Position numbers and translations under genes: made by a program. From positions 992,001 to 1,056,000 of the forward strand of contig NZ_JAKZHW010000001.1 of the NCBI RefSeq assembly GCF_022568775.1: 64,000 nt of DNA, written 5' to 3'. Numbering within the stretch: position 1 is the first letter of the stretch; the number at the start of each line of letters is the position of its first letter. The notes beneath the pieces were generated by a model. The model saw only the letters and a list, made by a program, of their open reading frames with translations, was not told where the DNA came from and did not search any database. Origin of the DNA: Sphingomonas telluris. GTDB taxonomy: Bacteria; Pseudomonadota; Alphaproteobacteria; Sphingomonadales; Sphingomonadaceae. Shown one piece after another: positions 1 to 13,309 of the stretch.

Positions 1-155
1 GCCGGCTTCTTCTCTTCCTGCTGTTGCGGCTGCCGCGACTGCGGGTTCTGGGTCGCCTGCGAGGTGCTCCCATAGTCGCGCTGCGCCTGTGCGGCAGTCG
101 CCAGGGCGGTTGAGGCAACAAGGACGATGCCGAGCATCTTGAGGGTGGATTTCAC
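1..155 (-). CDS. Secreted protein, N-terminal fragment (runs off left edge)
   Basis: The first 51 codons of a leftward gene are present; the rest lies outside the window. It starts at a GTG, preceded at good spacing by GGGAGA. The first residues (MKSTLKMLGIVLVASTALA) form a clear Sec signal peptide, with probable cleavage after the following TAAQA. The mature N-terminus is rich in Gln, Ser and Pro and then in Glu and Lys, a low-complexity linker. Function cannot be told from this piece; a periplasmic repeat protein such as a TPR protein is one possibility. It is divergent from gyrA and shares a 262-bp intergenic region with it. Confidence 0.7.
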   Translation of the reverse strand, partial: MKSTLKMLGIVLVASTALATAAQAQRDYGSTSQATQNPQSRQPQQQEEKKP

Positions 156-282
156 TATGCGTCTCCCAATCGCCTTTGAAGGCGCTTCCAACTGAATTGG
201 CCCGGCCAATAAACCCAGCCGGTTGTATCGCCAAGGCTGCTGAGGAAGCGCGCCTGAACACGCTTTGAATTTGTGGCTTCCT

Positions 283-304
283 CGCGCGCACGCACGCGCG
301 CACG
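283..304. other. 22-bp alternating pyrimidine-purine tract (Z-DNA-prone) upstream of gyrA
   Basis: Every odd base from 283 to 304 is a pyrimidine and every even base a purine, mostly CG steps with three CA steps. Such tracts can adopt Z-DNA under negative supercoiling. It lies 113 bp upstream of the gyrA start, in the divergent promoter region. That it has a regulatory role is only inference. Confidence 0.5.
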
Positions 305-417
305 GGCTGGCGCGAGCATTCAATTGCCGCTAGTCCATTCCCATATGGGGGGCAGCGCCGGTTCCGGCGCATCCTTCATTCGTATTCGTATCAGCAAGAA
401 CCGACAGGACTAGTCTT

Positions 418-3246
<2,829 letters not shown>

Positions 3247-3278
3247 CGCCTAGCCGTTCTGTCTTGCGGCCAACCGTG

Positions 3279-3304
3279 GGAACGGCCTTCAGGCGCTCCG
3301 CGTT
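3279..3304 (+). promoter_or_regulatory. EcfG-type (general stress sigma) promoter
   Basis: GGAAC at 3279-3283, a 17-base spacer and CGTT at 3301-3304 match the alphaproteobacterial EcfG consensus (GGAAC-N16/17-CGTT) exactly. It ends 29 bases before the ATG of the downstream host-attachment-family gene, in the right orientation. The preceding GCCGTTC...GAACGGC inverted repeat (about 3253-3287) may also be a hairpin ending gyrA transcription. Confidence 0.65.
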
Positions 3305-3333
3305 CGCTTTGGAAAGTCCAAAGGAGAACCTGA

Positions 3334-3804
3334 ATGGCCCTTCCCCACAATGCGCTCGTCCTAGTTGCCGATGGCACCAAGTGCCTGTTCCTGCGCAATC
3401 ACGGTGATCAGAACCAGATCGATCTCCGCACCGAAGCGCACGACCAGCGCGAGGATCGCAAGGATCGGGAGATCAAGACGGACGCTCCGGGGACCGCCGC
3501 CACGAGGATGTCCTCGGGCGGCGCCGAAGTTTTCCGGCCCGCGATGAGCGAAACCGACTTCCACCAGCAGGAGGAAGATCGCTGGATCAAGGACGCAGCC
3601 GAGGAGCTGAAGAAACGCGCGCTTCGCAACGACTTCGACGCCCTCGCGATCATCGCTCCGCCGAAGGCTCTCGGCGTGCTGAAGAAGTGCCTCCACAAAG
3701 AAGTCGAAAAGCGGGTCGTCGTCACGCTCAACAAGGAAATGGTCGGACGGCCCATCCCGGACATCGAAGAGCTGCTGGTAGGCGAAGCCGCGCCCCCCGC
3801 GTGA
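3334..3804 (+). CDS. Host attachment family protein (Host_attach/baeRF-like)
   Basis: A 156-residue soluble protein with the features of the 'protein required for attachment to host cells' family: an N-terminal strand (ALVLVADGTKCLFLRN), an acidic/basic middle, and a C-terminal half with a helix followed by DALAIIAPPKALGVLKK and a KEVEKRVVVTLNKE stretch. The fold is related to archaeal/eukaryal release-factor eRF1 domain 2 (baeRF), and the molecular role is unknown. AAGGAG at 3321-3326 sets the ATG. The EcfG-type promoter just upstream places it in the general stress response, which is where family members in other alphaproteobacteria are often found. Confidence 0.8.
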   Translation: MALPHNALVLVADGTKCLFLRNHGDQNQIDLRTEAHDQREDRKDREIKTDAPGTAATRMSSGGAEVFRPAMSETDFHQQEEDRWIKDAAEELKKRALRNDFDALAIIAPPKALGVLKKCLHKEVEKRVVVTLNKEMVGRPIPDIEELLVGEAAPPA

Positions 3805-3957
3805 TGTCGGGGTGTATTGCTAATATATAGCACTACTGCCCATCCGCTCGTCCCGCCGTTCGCCGATTTGTCGGCGCCTTCTCTGTGTCCGTCGACTTGG
3901 CATGGTTCTTGAAGAGATCTCCGCGCAGCAGACCGCTGCGTCAAAAAGGAGATCATA

Positions 3958-4221
3958 ATGACCATGATGACGACGATCGTCGCAGTCGCGTTGGGCCTCA
4001 CGCCGATCGGACAGGATGGTGTCGTGCAGCCCGTCTCCAAGGACCAGGCAAGCGCAATCGGCCGCTATTCGGAGTCGACGGACGACACCGGCACGACGCA
4101 CCTCACCGGCATCAACCGCAAGACCGGCCAGACCTTCCACCTGACGGTCAATCCGCAGGGCCGTGTCGAGGGCTCGGTCGGCGACTGGGTGGTGACGTTT
4201 CAGGTCGCGAGCGCAGCCTGA
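3958..4221 (+). CDS. Hypothetical small protein
   Basis: An 87-residue product with a strong Shine-Dalgarno (AAAAGGAG, 3944-3951) seven bases before the ATG. The first 15 residues are hydrophobic (MTMMTTIVAVALGL) and could be a short signal peptide or anchor; the rest is polar and predicted beta-rich (TFHLTVNPQGRVEG, WVVTFQV). I do not recognise a family. It stands alone between the host-attachment gene and a convergent DUF488 gene 16 bp away. The 153-bp upstream gap contains a small TGCTA/TAGCA inverted repeat at 3818-3832. Confidence 0.6.
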   Translation: MTMMTTIVAVALGLTPIGQDGVVQPVSKDQASAIGRYSESTDDTGTTHLTGINRKTGQTFHLTVNPQGRVEGSVGDWVVTFQVASAA

Positions 4222-4237
4222 GGTGGGCGGACGAACG

Positions 4238-4669
4238 TCAGGCGTAGAGGTGGCTCACCTCTGCGTCTGACGCGATCGCATCGATAAGCAGCGTGCGGTG
4301 ACACCCCGCCGGATCCCGCTCGTAGCAAAGCAGCGCGCTCGGCTTGTCCTGCGCCAGGTCCAGCATCTGCGCACCTTGGGCGATCGCTTCGGGCAGCTCC
4401 AGCTGGCCCGCGTAGATCCGTTCCAGCTCGGCGTGACGGCCGGCTCGCGCTGCCGCCCGCCCGTCGGCCGGCGTGCCGAGCGCCCGCAAATGCACATAAT
4501 CGATGCCCGCTTCAGCGAGCGCGTTGCGCAAGGGCGTCTTGGAGAATCCCGGACGTCTTGAATTCGGCACGGCGCGGACGTCGATCACGCGCTGGACCCC
4601 CGCCTGCTGGAGCGCGGCGAGGAAATCTCCGACCGTCGCGTTCTCATATCCGATGGTGAAGATGCGCAT
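4238..4669 (-). CDS. DUF488 family protein
   Basis: A 143-residue protein of the DUF488 family. Characteristic motifs are TIGYE (5-9), DVRAVPNS (30-37), LRALG (61-65) and the paired cysteines C115 and C123 in LLCYE...GCHRTLL. The family is widespread and uncharacterised; the conserved Cys/His/Arg cluster suggests a metal or nucleotide site. The reading frame is open 85 codons further upstream, but that extension runs over the divergent trmFO start and reads as a shadow, so the start is placed at the ATG of MRIFTIGYE. It is divergent from trmFO with 42 bp between the starts. Confidence 0.85.
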   Translation of the reverse strand: MRIFTIGYENATVGDFLAALQQAGVQRVIDVRAVPNSRRPGFSKTPLRNALAEAGIDYVHLRALGTPADGRAAARAGRHAELERIYAGQLELPEAIAQGAQMLDLAQDKPSALLCYERDPAGCHRTLLIDAIASDAEVSHLYA

Positions 4670-4711
4670 GGCGGCTGGATAGCGCGCTCGCTGGCGACTA
4701 ACAGCCCCCTC

Positions 4712-6043
4712 ATGTCCTTCGACATCCACATCATCGGCGGCGGCCTCGCCGGGTCGGAGGCGGCATGGCAGCTCGCCGAAGCGGGCCTGCGCGTGCGCCT
4801 CAGCGAAATGCGCGGCGGTGCGGACACAACACCGGCGCACGAAACCGACCGGCTTGCTGAGATGGTCTGCTCCAACAGCTTCCGCTCCGACGACGCCGAG
4901 CACAATGCCGTGGGCCTTCTGCATCAGGAGATGCGTGAACTGGGCTCACTGATCATGCGCGCGGCCGACAAGCATCGCGTCCCCGCCGGCTCGGCGCTTG
5001 CGGTGGATCGCGAAGCTTTCGCCGCGGAGGTCACGAAGGCGGTCGAAAACCACCCGAACATCGCGATCGTCCGTGAGCGCGCGGACACGTTGCCCGACCA
5101 CCCGACCATCATCGCCACCGGACCGCTGACCGGCTCGAAGCTGGCGGAGGCCATAGCCGCCGAGACGGGCCAGGGGGCCCTGGCCTTCTTCGACGCCATC
5201 GCGCCCATCGTGCACCGCGACAGCATCGACATGGACGTGGCCTGGATGGCTGCGCGCTGGGACAAGGGCGGCAAGGACTACGTCAACTGCCCAATGGACA
5301 AGGAGCAGTACCAGGCCTTCGTCCAGGCCCTCCGCGACGGCGACAAGACCGAGTTCAAGGAGTGGGAGAAGGATACGCCCTACTTCGAGGGCTGCATGCC
5401 CATCGAGGTCATGGCCGATCGCGGCGACGACACGCTCCGCTACGGCCCGATGAAGCCCGTCGGGCTCGACAATCCGCGGACGGGTCGCTGGCCCTATGCC
5501 GTCGTCCAGCTTCGCCAGGACAATGCGCTCGGTACATTGTGGAACATGGTCGGCTTCCAGACCAAGCTGAAGCACGGCGAGCAGGTCCGCATCTTCCGCA
5601 CGATCCCGGGGCTGGAAAATGCCGAGTTCGCACGCCTTGGCGGAATTCACCGCAACAGCTTCATCAACTCGCCGCGCCTGCTCGACGGCAAGCTTCGCCT
5701 GAAATCGAAGCAGAACATCCGCTTTGCCGGCCAGATCACCGGCTGCGAGGGCTATGTGGAAAGCGCCGCCGTCGGGCTGATGGTCGCGCGTTTCACTGCC
5801 ACTGAGTTGCGCGGCGAAACGCTGGCTTCACCGCCGGTCGAGACTGCGCTCGGCGCGCTGCTGAGCCACATCACCGGCGGTGCGGACGCGGAGACCTTCC
5901 AGCCGATGAACGTCAATTTCGGCCTCATGCCGCCCATTCCGGGACGTTCGAAGAAAGCGGACCGCAAGAAGATGTATACCGATCGGGCCCGTGCTGCACT
6001 GGCTCAGTGGCTGCAGCGCGAGCCGGTGGCGGAGCCTGCCTAG
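4712..6043 (+). CDS. trmFO: Methylenetetrahydrofolate--tRNA-(uracil-5-)-methyltransferase TrmFO
   Basis: This FAD- and folate-dependent enzyme makes m5U54 (ribothymidine) in the T-loop of tRNA. The 443-residue length is typical. The N-terminal dinucleotide-binding motif IIGGGLAG (7-14) binds FAD; C53 in [10 protein letters not shown] and C228 in [10 protein letters not shown] correspond to the two cysteines implicated in catalysis in Bacillus subtilis TrmFO. Further family signatures are [17 protein letters not shown] and the C-terminal [11 protein letters not shown] and NVNFGLMPP. There is no clear Shine-Dalgarno and the message may have a short leader. The stop overlaps the stop of the convergent BLUF gene by four bases (CTAG). 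Confidence 0.95.
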   Translation: MSFDIHIIGGGLAGSEAAWQLAEAGLRVRLSEMRGGADTTPAHETDRLAEMVCSNSFRSDDAEHNAVGLLHQEMRELGSLIMRAADKHRVPAGSALAVDREAFAAEVTKAVENHPNIAIVRERADTLPDHPTIIATGPLTGSKLAEAIAAETGQGALAFFDAIAPIVHRDSIDMDVAWMAARWDKGGKDYVNCPMDKEQYQAFVQALRDGDKTEFKEWEKDTPYFEGCMPIEVMADRGDDTLRYGPMKPVGLDNPRTGRWPYAVVQLRQDNALGTLWNMVGFQTKLKHGEQVRIFRTIPGLENAEFARLGGIHRNSFINSPRLLDGKLRLKSKQNIRFAGQITGCEGYVESAAVGLMVARFTATELRGETLASPPVETALGALLSHITGGADAETFQPMNVNFGLMPPIPGRSKKADRKKMYTDRARAALAQWLQREPVAEPA

Positions 6044-6459
6044 TTCGGAAATTCCATCCGCGAGATCAGCTCGGTCATCCGGAACAGGCGCGCCTGGATG
6101 GCTTCCGGCACGCTGTCGGGAAGCCGGTCGGTGATCGTCTCGCGGGCTTCGAAATATCCGGCCTTCACGCGCACCAGCTCCATCGCCCAATCCGGGAAGC
6201 TGCGGGCCTCCACCTTACGCCGATCGCGGATCTCGAAGCCGGTGTGACGGGTGTCCTGCCGGAGCCGCCCGATCAAGTCCTCGATCGCGTCTTCCGCCCC
6301 TTCGATGATCTGCAGGAAATGCGTCCCGTTGAACACGAGCAAACCGGTAATGCCGTCGAGCGCGTTATGCTCTCGCGCGCTGCGGTGAATGTCTTCGAGA
6401 TCGTCTGTCTGGAGATCGAGGCGGGCGAGGCTGGTGTACGTCACCGAGGTCAACTTCAT
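6040..6459 (-). CDS. BLUF-domain blue-light sensor
   Basis: A single-domain (139-residue) BLUF photoreceptor that should bind FAD non-covalently. The residues that define the flavin hydrogen-bond network are all present with the same spacing as in AppA: Tyr8, Asn32 (+24), Gln50 (+18) and Trp91 followed by Met93. The GITGLLVF core and FLQIIEG strand are canonical. There is no attached output domain, so signalling must be by protein contact, as for PixD/BlrB-type short BLUFs. It stands alone, convergent with trmFO and overlapping it by four bases. Confidence 0.92.
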   Translation of the reverse strand: MKLTSVTYTSLARLDLQTDDLEDIHRSAREHNALDGITGLLVFNGTHFLQIIEGAEDAIEDLIGRLRQDTRHTGFEIRDRRKVEARSFPDWAMELVRVKAGYFEARETITDRLPDSVPEAIQARLFRMTELISRMEFPN

Positions 6460-6520
6460 GCCTCGCCGATAGATGCATTTTATAACGTCTCAAGCCGGTA
6501 ACGTCGGGTTCAAGACAGAA

Positions 6521-6949
6521 TTAACACGAACAGCGCTTTTTCTTCGGCGGAGGAGGTGCCGTAGTCGCGTATTCGGAGGCACTCAGCCATCCCGACCGGT
6601 CCTTGTCGGCTCCGTCGAACTTGTCGATCGACTTGTCCGCCCACTCCTCGAACGACAGCGAACCGTTCCCGTTGGTGTCGAGCTTCGCGAACGCCTTGCG
6701 CCGCGGGGCGAGGATTTCCTCTCGCTGGATCTTGCCGTCCTTGTCCTTGTCGGCGCGCGAGAAGCGCCTTTCCTCGCGCGATTTGGCGGTGGCTTCGGGC
6801 GGGTCGGGAAGCCTCAGCACGCCGGACGCGGCACGCGCGGGCGGAGCCGCCGGAAGCAACGGGGCTTCCTCGGCTCGGCTTTGCCAGAAAAGAAAAGCTC
6901 CAGTGAGCAGCAGGAAACAGGCCGCAGCCCCGGCAAGGAAACGCGCCAA
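6521..6949 (-). CDS. EF-hand calcium-binding protein, membrane-anchored or secreted
   Basis: A 142-residue protein starting at a TTG preceded by AAGGAG (7-base spacing). Residues 3-22 form a hydrophobic signal/anchor segment followed by a Pro/Ala linker. Three EF-hand loops follow: D67-E78 (DKDKDGKIQREE), D91-E102 (DTNGNGSLSFEE) and D115-E126 (DKDRSGWLSASE), each with acidic residues at 1, 3, 5 (or Asn/Ser) and Glu at 12. The tail is PPPPKKKRCSC. It probably binds Ca2+ in the periplasm; its partner is unknown. It lies downstream of the phytoene-synthase-like gene in the same direction with a 63-bp gap. Confidence 0.82.
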   Translation of the reverse strand: MARFLAGAAACFLLLTGAFLFWQSRAEEAPLLPAAPPARAASGVLRLPDPPEATAKSREERRFSRADKDKDGKIQREEILAPRRKAFAKLDTNGNGSLSFEEWADKSIDKFDGADKDRSGWLSASEYATTAPPPPKKKRCSC

Positions 6950-7012
6950 GGCGAAACTCCTTCAACACTAGGAGATTCGGCACGGAGGAATTTGCCGCCG
7001 GAACCGGTGCTG

Positions 7013-7708
7013 TCAATCGCCCCGCGTGACGATTCCGCTCCAGCGATGGCGAAGCATGGCCGCCAACCGCGGAGGACTGCCTTCCTGCTCGAAGGGCGGC
7101 CCACTCTCAAGGTCGCGGATAGCGAGACGCGCAAGTGCCGTAAGCGGCCTCAGCGCCCTCGCGAAGCGGTGCTTCGCAACCCGCTTTCGCGGTCCGTTGG
7201 CCTGTTGGAGCAATTCCGGCACGCCCCTGCGGCCCACGGACACTAAAGCGTAGAGCGAACCGGCGTCGGCGATCTTCTCGTCCTGGCTGGCGAGAAGCCT
7301 CCCAGCGAGCGAAAACAGTTGCGCACCACGCGTCTCCACGCGTGCGGGTTCGACGGCTTCTTCAAGCAAGGTCGCCCAACCGTCTTCGAGGATCGCCAGA
7401 TCGGCGCCACTGACCCCCCGGGGCAGGAGAATCTCAGCGGCCGCCTGAAGCCGCGGCTCCGCGGGAACACTGCCTCTGTCGAGATCCTCGAGCCGCTCGC
7501 GCCACCATGCCAGCTTCACAGCCGCGAGCGCGGGCTGCGTCGAGCGGGCGACAACGTCGGCCATGGCCGCATCGATCTGGAAGAGAGCCTCCAACGCGGG
7601 CCTCACCTCGGCCGGCACTTGCCGCAGCATCAGCGCGCGATCGGCGCCTATGGCCGCGGCCAGCTCCTCGTCAGCGGTAACAGACGGCCTTTGCGGCGGC
7701 GACGACAT
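7013..7708 (-). CDS. Squalene/phytoene synthase-like protein, catalytic motifs absent
   Basis: A 231-residue all-helical protein that resembles the trans-isoprenyl synthase (SQS/PSY) family through the [13 protein letters not shown] helix and the [14 protein letters not shown] motif, and by length and placement. The Asp-rich DxxxD metal-binding motifs of real phytoene synthases are not evident, so it is probably a non-catalytic member of the NDUFAF6-like branch, which in mitochondria assists complex I assembly. The proposed ATG lies 38 bases inside the 3' end of pdhB, suggesting translational coupling; a later start cannot be excluded. Confidence 0.7.
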   Translation of the reverse strand: MSSPPQRPSVTADEELAAAIGADRALMLRQVPAEVRPALEALFQIDAAMADVVARSTQPALAAVKLAWWRERLEDLDRGSVPAEPRLQAAAEILLPRGVSGADLAILEDGWATLLEEAVEPARVETRGAQLFSLAGRLLASQDEKIADAGSLYALVSVGRRGVPELLQQANGPRKRVAKHRFARALRPLTALARLAIRDLESGPPFEQEGSPPRLAAMLRHRWSGIVTRGD

Positions 7709-9098
7709 CCGAAGCCTTGATCAGCGCCATCTTCTCGAGATTGGCAGCGTAGGGCAGCGGCACGTCGACATCGGTCACGCGAAGCACCGGCGCGTCGAGA
7801 TCGTCGAAGCCTTCGGTCATCGCGATGGCGATGATCTCGGAGCTGATCGAGCAGGTCGGCCAGCCTTCCTCGACCACCACCATGCGGTTCGTGCGCTTCA
7901 GGCTCTCGAGGACCGTCGCCTTGTCCAGCGGGCGAAGCGTCCTGAGGTCGATGACCTCGGCATTGATGCCCTCCGCCATGAGTTCCTGCGCGGCCTCTAG
8001 CGCGACGCCGACGCCGATCGAATAGCTCACCAGCGTGACGTCCTTGCCCCGGCGCACGATGCGCGCCTTGCCGATCGGCAGGACGTAATCGTCGAGCTGC
8101 GGAACGTCGAAATGTTGTCCGTAGAGAAGCTCGTTCTCGAGGAAGACCACCGGATCGTCCGTCCGGATCGCAGCCTTCAGCAGTCCCTTCGCATCCGCCG
8201 CGCTGTACGGGGCGATCACGATCAGGCCGGGGACGCTCGCGTACCAGGGGCCGTAGTTCTGGCTGTGCTGGGCACCCACGCGCGCGGCGGCGCCGTTCGG
8301 GCCGCGGAACACGATCGGGCAGCGCATCTGGCCGCCGGACATGTAGTTCGTCTTGGCCGCCGAATTGATGATGTGGTCGATCGCCTGCATGGCGAAGTTG
8401 AACGTCATGAACTCGATGATCGGACGGAGGCCGCCCATCGCCGCGCCGCTGCCGACGCCCGCGAAGCCATATTCGGTGATCGGCGTATCGATCACGCGCT
8501 TGCCGCCGAATTCCTGCAGCAGCCCCTGGGTCACCTTGTAGGCGCCCTGATACTCCGCGACCTCCTCGCCCATGACGAAGACGCGGTCGTCCTTGCGCAT
8601 TTCTTCGGCCATCGCATCGCGAAGGGCTTCGCGCACGGTCGTGCTGACGAGCGGCGTACCTTCAGGGACGTCGGGCTCATCGCTCGTCTTCGCTACGTCC
8701 GCGACGAGATCGCGAGCTGCCGTCTCGAAGACGTGCGGCGTCGGCGTTCCTTCGGTCTGCTGGGATGCGGGGACGGGAATGGACGGCTCTTCGGTCGCGA
8801 CCGGCTTCGGAGCCTCGGCGGGCGCAGCCGGAGCCGCAGGCGCATCCACGGCCTCACCGTCTGCCGCTAGGAGCGCGATCGGCTGACCGACCTTCACGCC
8901 GTCCGTGCCTTCCGGGACCAGGATCTTGGCGATCTTGCCCTCGTCGACGGCCTCGAATTCCATGGTCGCCTTGTCGGTCTCAATCTCCGCGAGGATGTCG
9001 CCCGACTTCACGTCGTCGCCCTCTTTGACCAGCCACTTGGCGAGCGTGCCCTCTTCCATCGTCGGCGACAGCGCCGGCATCTTCAGCTCGGTCGCCAT
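7671..9098 (-). CDS. pdhB: Pyruvate dehydrogenase E1 component, beta subunit with N-terminal lipoyl domain
   Basis: The 475-residue product fuses a lipoyl domain (residues 1-78; lipoylated Lys43 in IETDKATME) through an Ala/Pro-rich linker (about 85-135) to the E1-beta transketolase-like domain ([15 protein letters not shown]... to the C-terminal [11 protein letters not shown]). With E1-alpha it decarboxylates pyruvate and transfers the acetyl group to the E2 core. The fusion is typical of alphaproteobacterial PDH. Its ATG overlaps the pdhA stop by one base (TGATG), so the two are translationally coupled. The E2 (pdhC) and E3 genes are not in the window. Confidence 0.96.
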   Translation of the reverse strand: MATELKMPALSPTMEEGTLAKWLVKEGDDVKSGDILAEIETDKATMEFEAVDEGKIAKILVPEGTDGVKVGQPIALLAADGEAVDAPAAPAAPAEAPKPVATEEPSIPVPASQQTEGTPTPHVFETAARDLVADVAKTSDEPDVPEGTPLVSTTVREALRDAMAEEMRKDDRVFVMGEEVAEYQGAYKVTQGLLQEFGGKRVIDTPITEYGFAGVGSGAAMGGLRPIIEFMTFNFAMQAIDHIINSAAKTNYMSGGQMRCPIVFRGPNGAAARVGAQHSQNYGPWYASVPGLIVIAPYSAADAKGLLKAAIRTDDPVVFLENELLYGQHFDVPQLDDYVLPIGKARIVRRGKDVTLVSYSIGVGVALEAAQELMAEGINAEVIDLRTLRPLDKATVLESLKRTNRMVVVEEGWPTCSISSEIIAIAMTEGFDDLDAPVLRVTDVDVPLPYAANLEKMALIKASDVVAAAKAVCYR

Positions 9099-10153
9099 CA
9101 GTACGTCCCCACCAGCACGTCGGTATAAAGCTCATCCGGAGCGGGCTCAGGCGCCTCCTCCGCGAACTTGGCAGCTTCGACGACGATGTCCTTGATTTCC
9201 TTGTCGATCGCCTTGAGCTCCTCTTCCTTCACGCCCAGCGCTTCGAGCTCCTTGGCGGCGCGATCGATCGGGTCGCGATGTTCGCGATAGTCCTGCACCT
9301 CCTCGCGAGTCCGGTACTTGGCAGGGTCGGACATCGAGTGACCGCGATAGCGGTAGGTCTTGAGTTCCAGGATGATCGGGCCCTTGCCTGCGCGGGTCCA
9401 TGCGAGTGCCTCTTCCGCTGCGCCGCGGACCGCGAGCACGTCCATGCCGTCGACCTGGATGCCGGGAATGCGGAAGCTCTCGCCCCGGCGGTAGAAGAGC
9501 GGCTCGGACGCCGAGCGCTCGACGCTCGTGCCCATCGCATACTGATTGTTCTCGATCGCGTAGATGACCGGCAGCTTCCACAGCTCGGCCATGTTGAAGC
9601 TCTCGTAGACCTGGCCCTGGTTGGCCGCGCCGTCGCCGAAATAGGCAAGGCATACGCCTCCGTCGCCCGCATATTGGTGCTTGAAGCCGAGGCCCGTGCC
9701 CAGCGACACCTGCGCGCCGACGATGCCGTGACCGCCGTAAAAGCCGTGCTCGACGCTGAACATGTGCATCGAGCCGCCCTTGCCCTTGGAGATGCCCGCG
9801 GCGCGGCCCGTGAGCTCGGCCATGATCACCTTGGGGTCGATGCCGTAGGCCAACATGTGGCCGTGATCGCGGTAGCCCGTAATGACGCTGTCCTTGCCGA
9901 CGGTCATCGCCGACTGAAGACCGACCGCGACAGCTTCCTGACCGATGTAGAGGTGGCAGAAGCCGCCGATCAGGCCGAGACCATAAAGCTGACCCGCGCG
10001 CTCTTCGAAGCGGCGGATGAGCAGCATCTCGCGATAGAATTGCATCAATTCATCACGGGTAGCCTCGTAGCGCTTGGGCTCTGCCGGGCGCTCTCTATTC
10101 GGAATGGAAGGTGCTGCGGGTGCAGCGGCTTTTGGCTTGGCAGGACGCGCCAC
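9098..10153 (-). CDS. pdhA: Pyruvate dehydrogenase E1 component, alpha subunit
   Basis: A 351-residue ThDP-binding subunit. The cofactor motif starts at GDGAANQGQ (173-181) and ends at ENNQYA (Asn203). The activation loop [18 protein letters not shown] is intact, and [10 protein letters not shown] (123-132) is a family signature. The start is a GTG after AGAGGA; residues 1-25 are an Ala/Pro/Lys-rich extension. It forms an alpha2beta2 heterotetramer with PdhB. It lies downstream of the ftsB-like gene by 70 bp. Confidence 0.96.
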   Translation of the reverse strand: MARPAKPKAAAPAAPSIPNRERPAEPKRYEATRDELMQFYREMLLIRRFEERAGQLYGLGLIGGFCHLYIGQEAVAVGLQSAMTVGKDSVITGYRDHGHMLAYGIDPKVIMAELTGRAAGISKGKGGSMHMFSVEHGFYGGHGIVGAQVSLGTGLGFKHQYAGDGGVCLAYFGDGAANQGQVYESFNMAELWKLPVIYAIENNQYAMGTSVERSASEPLFYRRGESFRIPGIQVDGMDVLAVRGAAEEALAWTRAGKGPIILELKTYRYRGHSMSDPAKYRTREEVQDYREHRDPIDRAAKELEALGVKEEELKAIDKEIKDIVVEAAKFAEEAPEPAPDELYTDVLVGTY

Positions 10154-10223
10154 GTTTTTTCCTCTTTATCGCGCGATGTCGAATGAGCGGCGCGTCTATA
10201 GGTTGCAGCGCCTCGGGCGGCAA

Positions 10224-10535
10224 CTAGTCGAGCGGGACGATCACCTCGTCAGGCCGAACGAGGCCAAGCTTGTCGCGCACCATTTCGTCCGCGAGATCGG
10301 GATCGGCCTTGCGCGGGTCGAGGAGTTGCGAGCGATGCCGCAAAGTGGCCTTCTCGGCTTCCAGGCGCGCCAATTCGGCCTTCCGGACCTGGAGGTCGCG
10401 GTGGTATCCGCCCCACGCGAGCAAGCCATTGGGTCCGGCGACTGCATAGCCGGCGAAATTGCCGACGATGATCAGCGCCAGCGCCGGCCAGAACGCCCGG
10501 CGAAGCATACTGAAACTACGCTTTTCCCCACCCAT
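10224..10535 (-). CDS. FtsB/DivIC-like septum formation initiator
   Basis: A 103-residue bitopic protein: a short cytoplasmic start, one membrane helix (about 12-34), then a coiled coil (LQVRKAELARLEAEKATLRHR) and an RDKLGLVRPDEVIV tail, the signature of the septum formation initiator family that joins FtsL and FtsQ in the divisome. Its place between eno and pdhA is the usual location of ftsB in alphaproteobacteria. The start is ambiguous: the first ATG is only one base after AAGGGG, and an internal ATG (10508) would remove nine residues without touching the helix. Confidence 0.85.
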   Translation of the reverse strand: MGGEKRSFSMLRRAFWPALALIIVGNFAGYAVAGPNGLLAWGGYHRDLQVRKAELARLEAEKATLRHRSQLLDPRKADPDLADEMVRDKLGLVRPDEVIVPLD

Positions 10536-10608
10536 GCCCCTTAAGAATCACGACAGAGTCGCGAAGGCAAGTGAAACCTTGAACTTAGTGGGCGAATCTG
10601 TGGATTTT

Positions 10609-12602
<1,994 letters not shown>

Positions 12603-12626
12603 GGCTTCGTCAGAGGAGGACTCGCC

Positions 12627-12980
12627 GTGCTCAAGCCGCCCAATGAACCTGCGTCCGAACCGGCGGAGAACGTCCGCCCGGTCGGCGAACTCGTTCATGA
12701 GCTGATTGAGGACGGCAAGGCCTATGCCCGGGCAGAGATCGCGGTGGTCAAGGCCACTGCTGTCTCCAAGGTCCAGGCATTCAAGCTCCCGGCAATCCTG
12801 TTCGGTCTGGCCTACTTGCTGGCTCTTGCGGCAATCACGGCCTTGGCCGTCGGTGTCGCGATGGGCTTGGCTACACTGATCGGACCGCTAGGCGGTGGCG
12901 TGGTCGCTTTCCTGCTCTTGGGCGGGATTGCCGGCGTGCTGGTCTGGATTGGGATCAACAAGCTGAGGGAGGGCCTGTGA
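12627..12980 (+). CDS. Phage holin family / DUF1469 membrane protein
   Basis: A 117-residue inner-membrane protein with a cytoplasmic start, an amphipathic helix (VGELVHELIEDGKAYARAEIAVVKA) and two long membrane helices (about 53-78 and 83-107), the pattern of Pfam Phage_holin_3_6 (DUF1469, YqjE-like). The 'holin' name is historical and these are usually chromosomal stress genes. It starts at a GTG after GAGGAGG. Its end overlaps the start of the next gene by four bases (GTGA). Confidence 0.85.
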   Translation: MLKPPNEPASEPAENVRPVGELVHELIEDGKAYARAEIAVVKATAVSKVQAFKLPAILFGLAYLLALAAITALAVGVAMGLATLIGPLGGGVVAFLLLGGIAGVLVWIGINKLREGL

Positions 12981-13309
12981 GCCGTGAAGCTCCCGAAGTG
13001 ACCGCCGCCCGGATCGAGGCCGAGCGGGCCCGCGCCCAGCTGATGGACACGGCCCAGCGTCTCCAGACGCGCATCAGTCCCGGAAATCTTGCTCACAATG
13101 CGTGGGAAGGTGCGAAGGACAAGGGCGCGGATCTTGCCGAAAACGCGGTGGACGCCGTTCGCAACCGCCCGCTTGCTGCGACCGGAGTCGTCGCGGCGAT
13201 CACGCTGTTCCTTGCGCGCGAGCCGCTCAAGGACCTCGCGGGAAAAGTTACCGACGGCGTGCGCCGCAAGAAGAAACCCAAAGCCAAATCCACGGAGAAA
13301 GTCGCATGA
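12977..13309 (+). CDS. DUF3618 family membrane protein
   Basis: A 110-residue protein matching DUF3618: a charged N-terminal helix (RIEAERARAQLMDTAQRLQTRISP), then NPLAATGVVAAITLFLAR-like membrane helix (about 67-85) and a Lys-rich tail. The function is unknown; the family occurs beside DUF1469 and YqjD-like genes. GTG start coupled to the preceding stop (GTGA); its own stop overlaps the next ATG (ATGA). Confidence 0.85.
   Translation: MSREAPEVTAARIEAERARAQLMDTAQRLQTRISPGNLAHNAWEGAKDKGADLAENAVDAVRNRPLAATGVVAAITLFLAREPLKDLAGKVTDGVRRKKKPKAKSTEKVA

Noticed and set aside
3892..3912. Sigma-54-like element (TTGGCATGGTTCTTG) upstream of the 87-residue gene
   Set aside because: The -24 half fits loosely but the -12 GC is missing (TTGA instead of TTGC) and no enhancer-binding partner is seen.
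12627..12980. Phage holin gene implying a prophage
   Set aside because: The DUF1469 'holin' label is historical; no other phage genes are present and it sits in a stress cassette.
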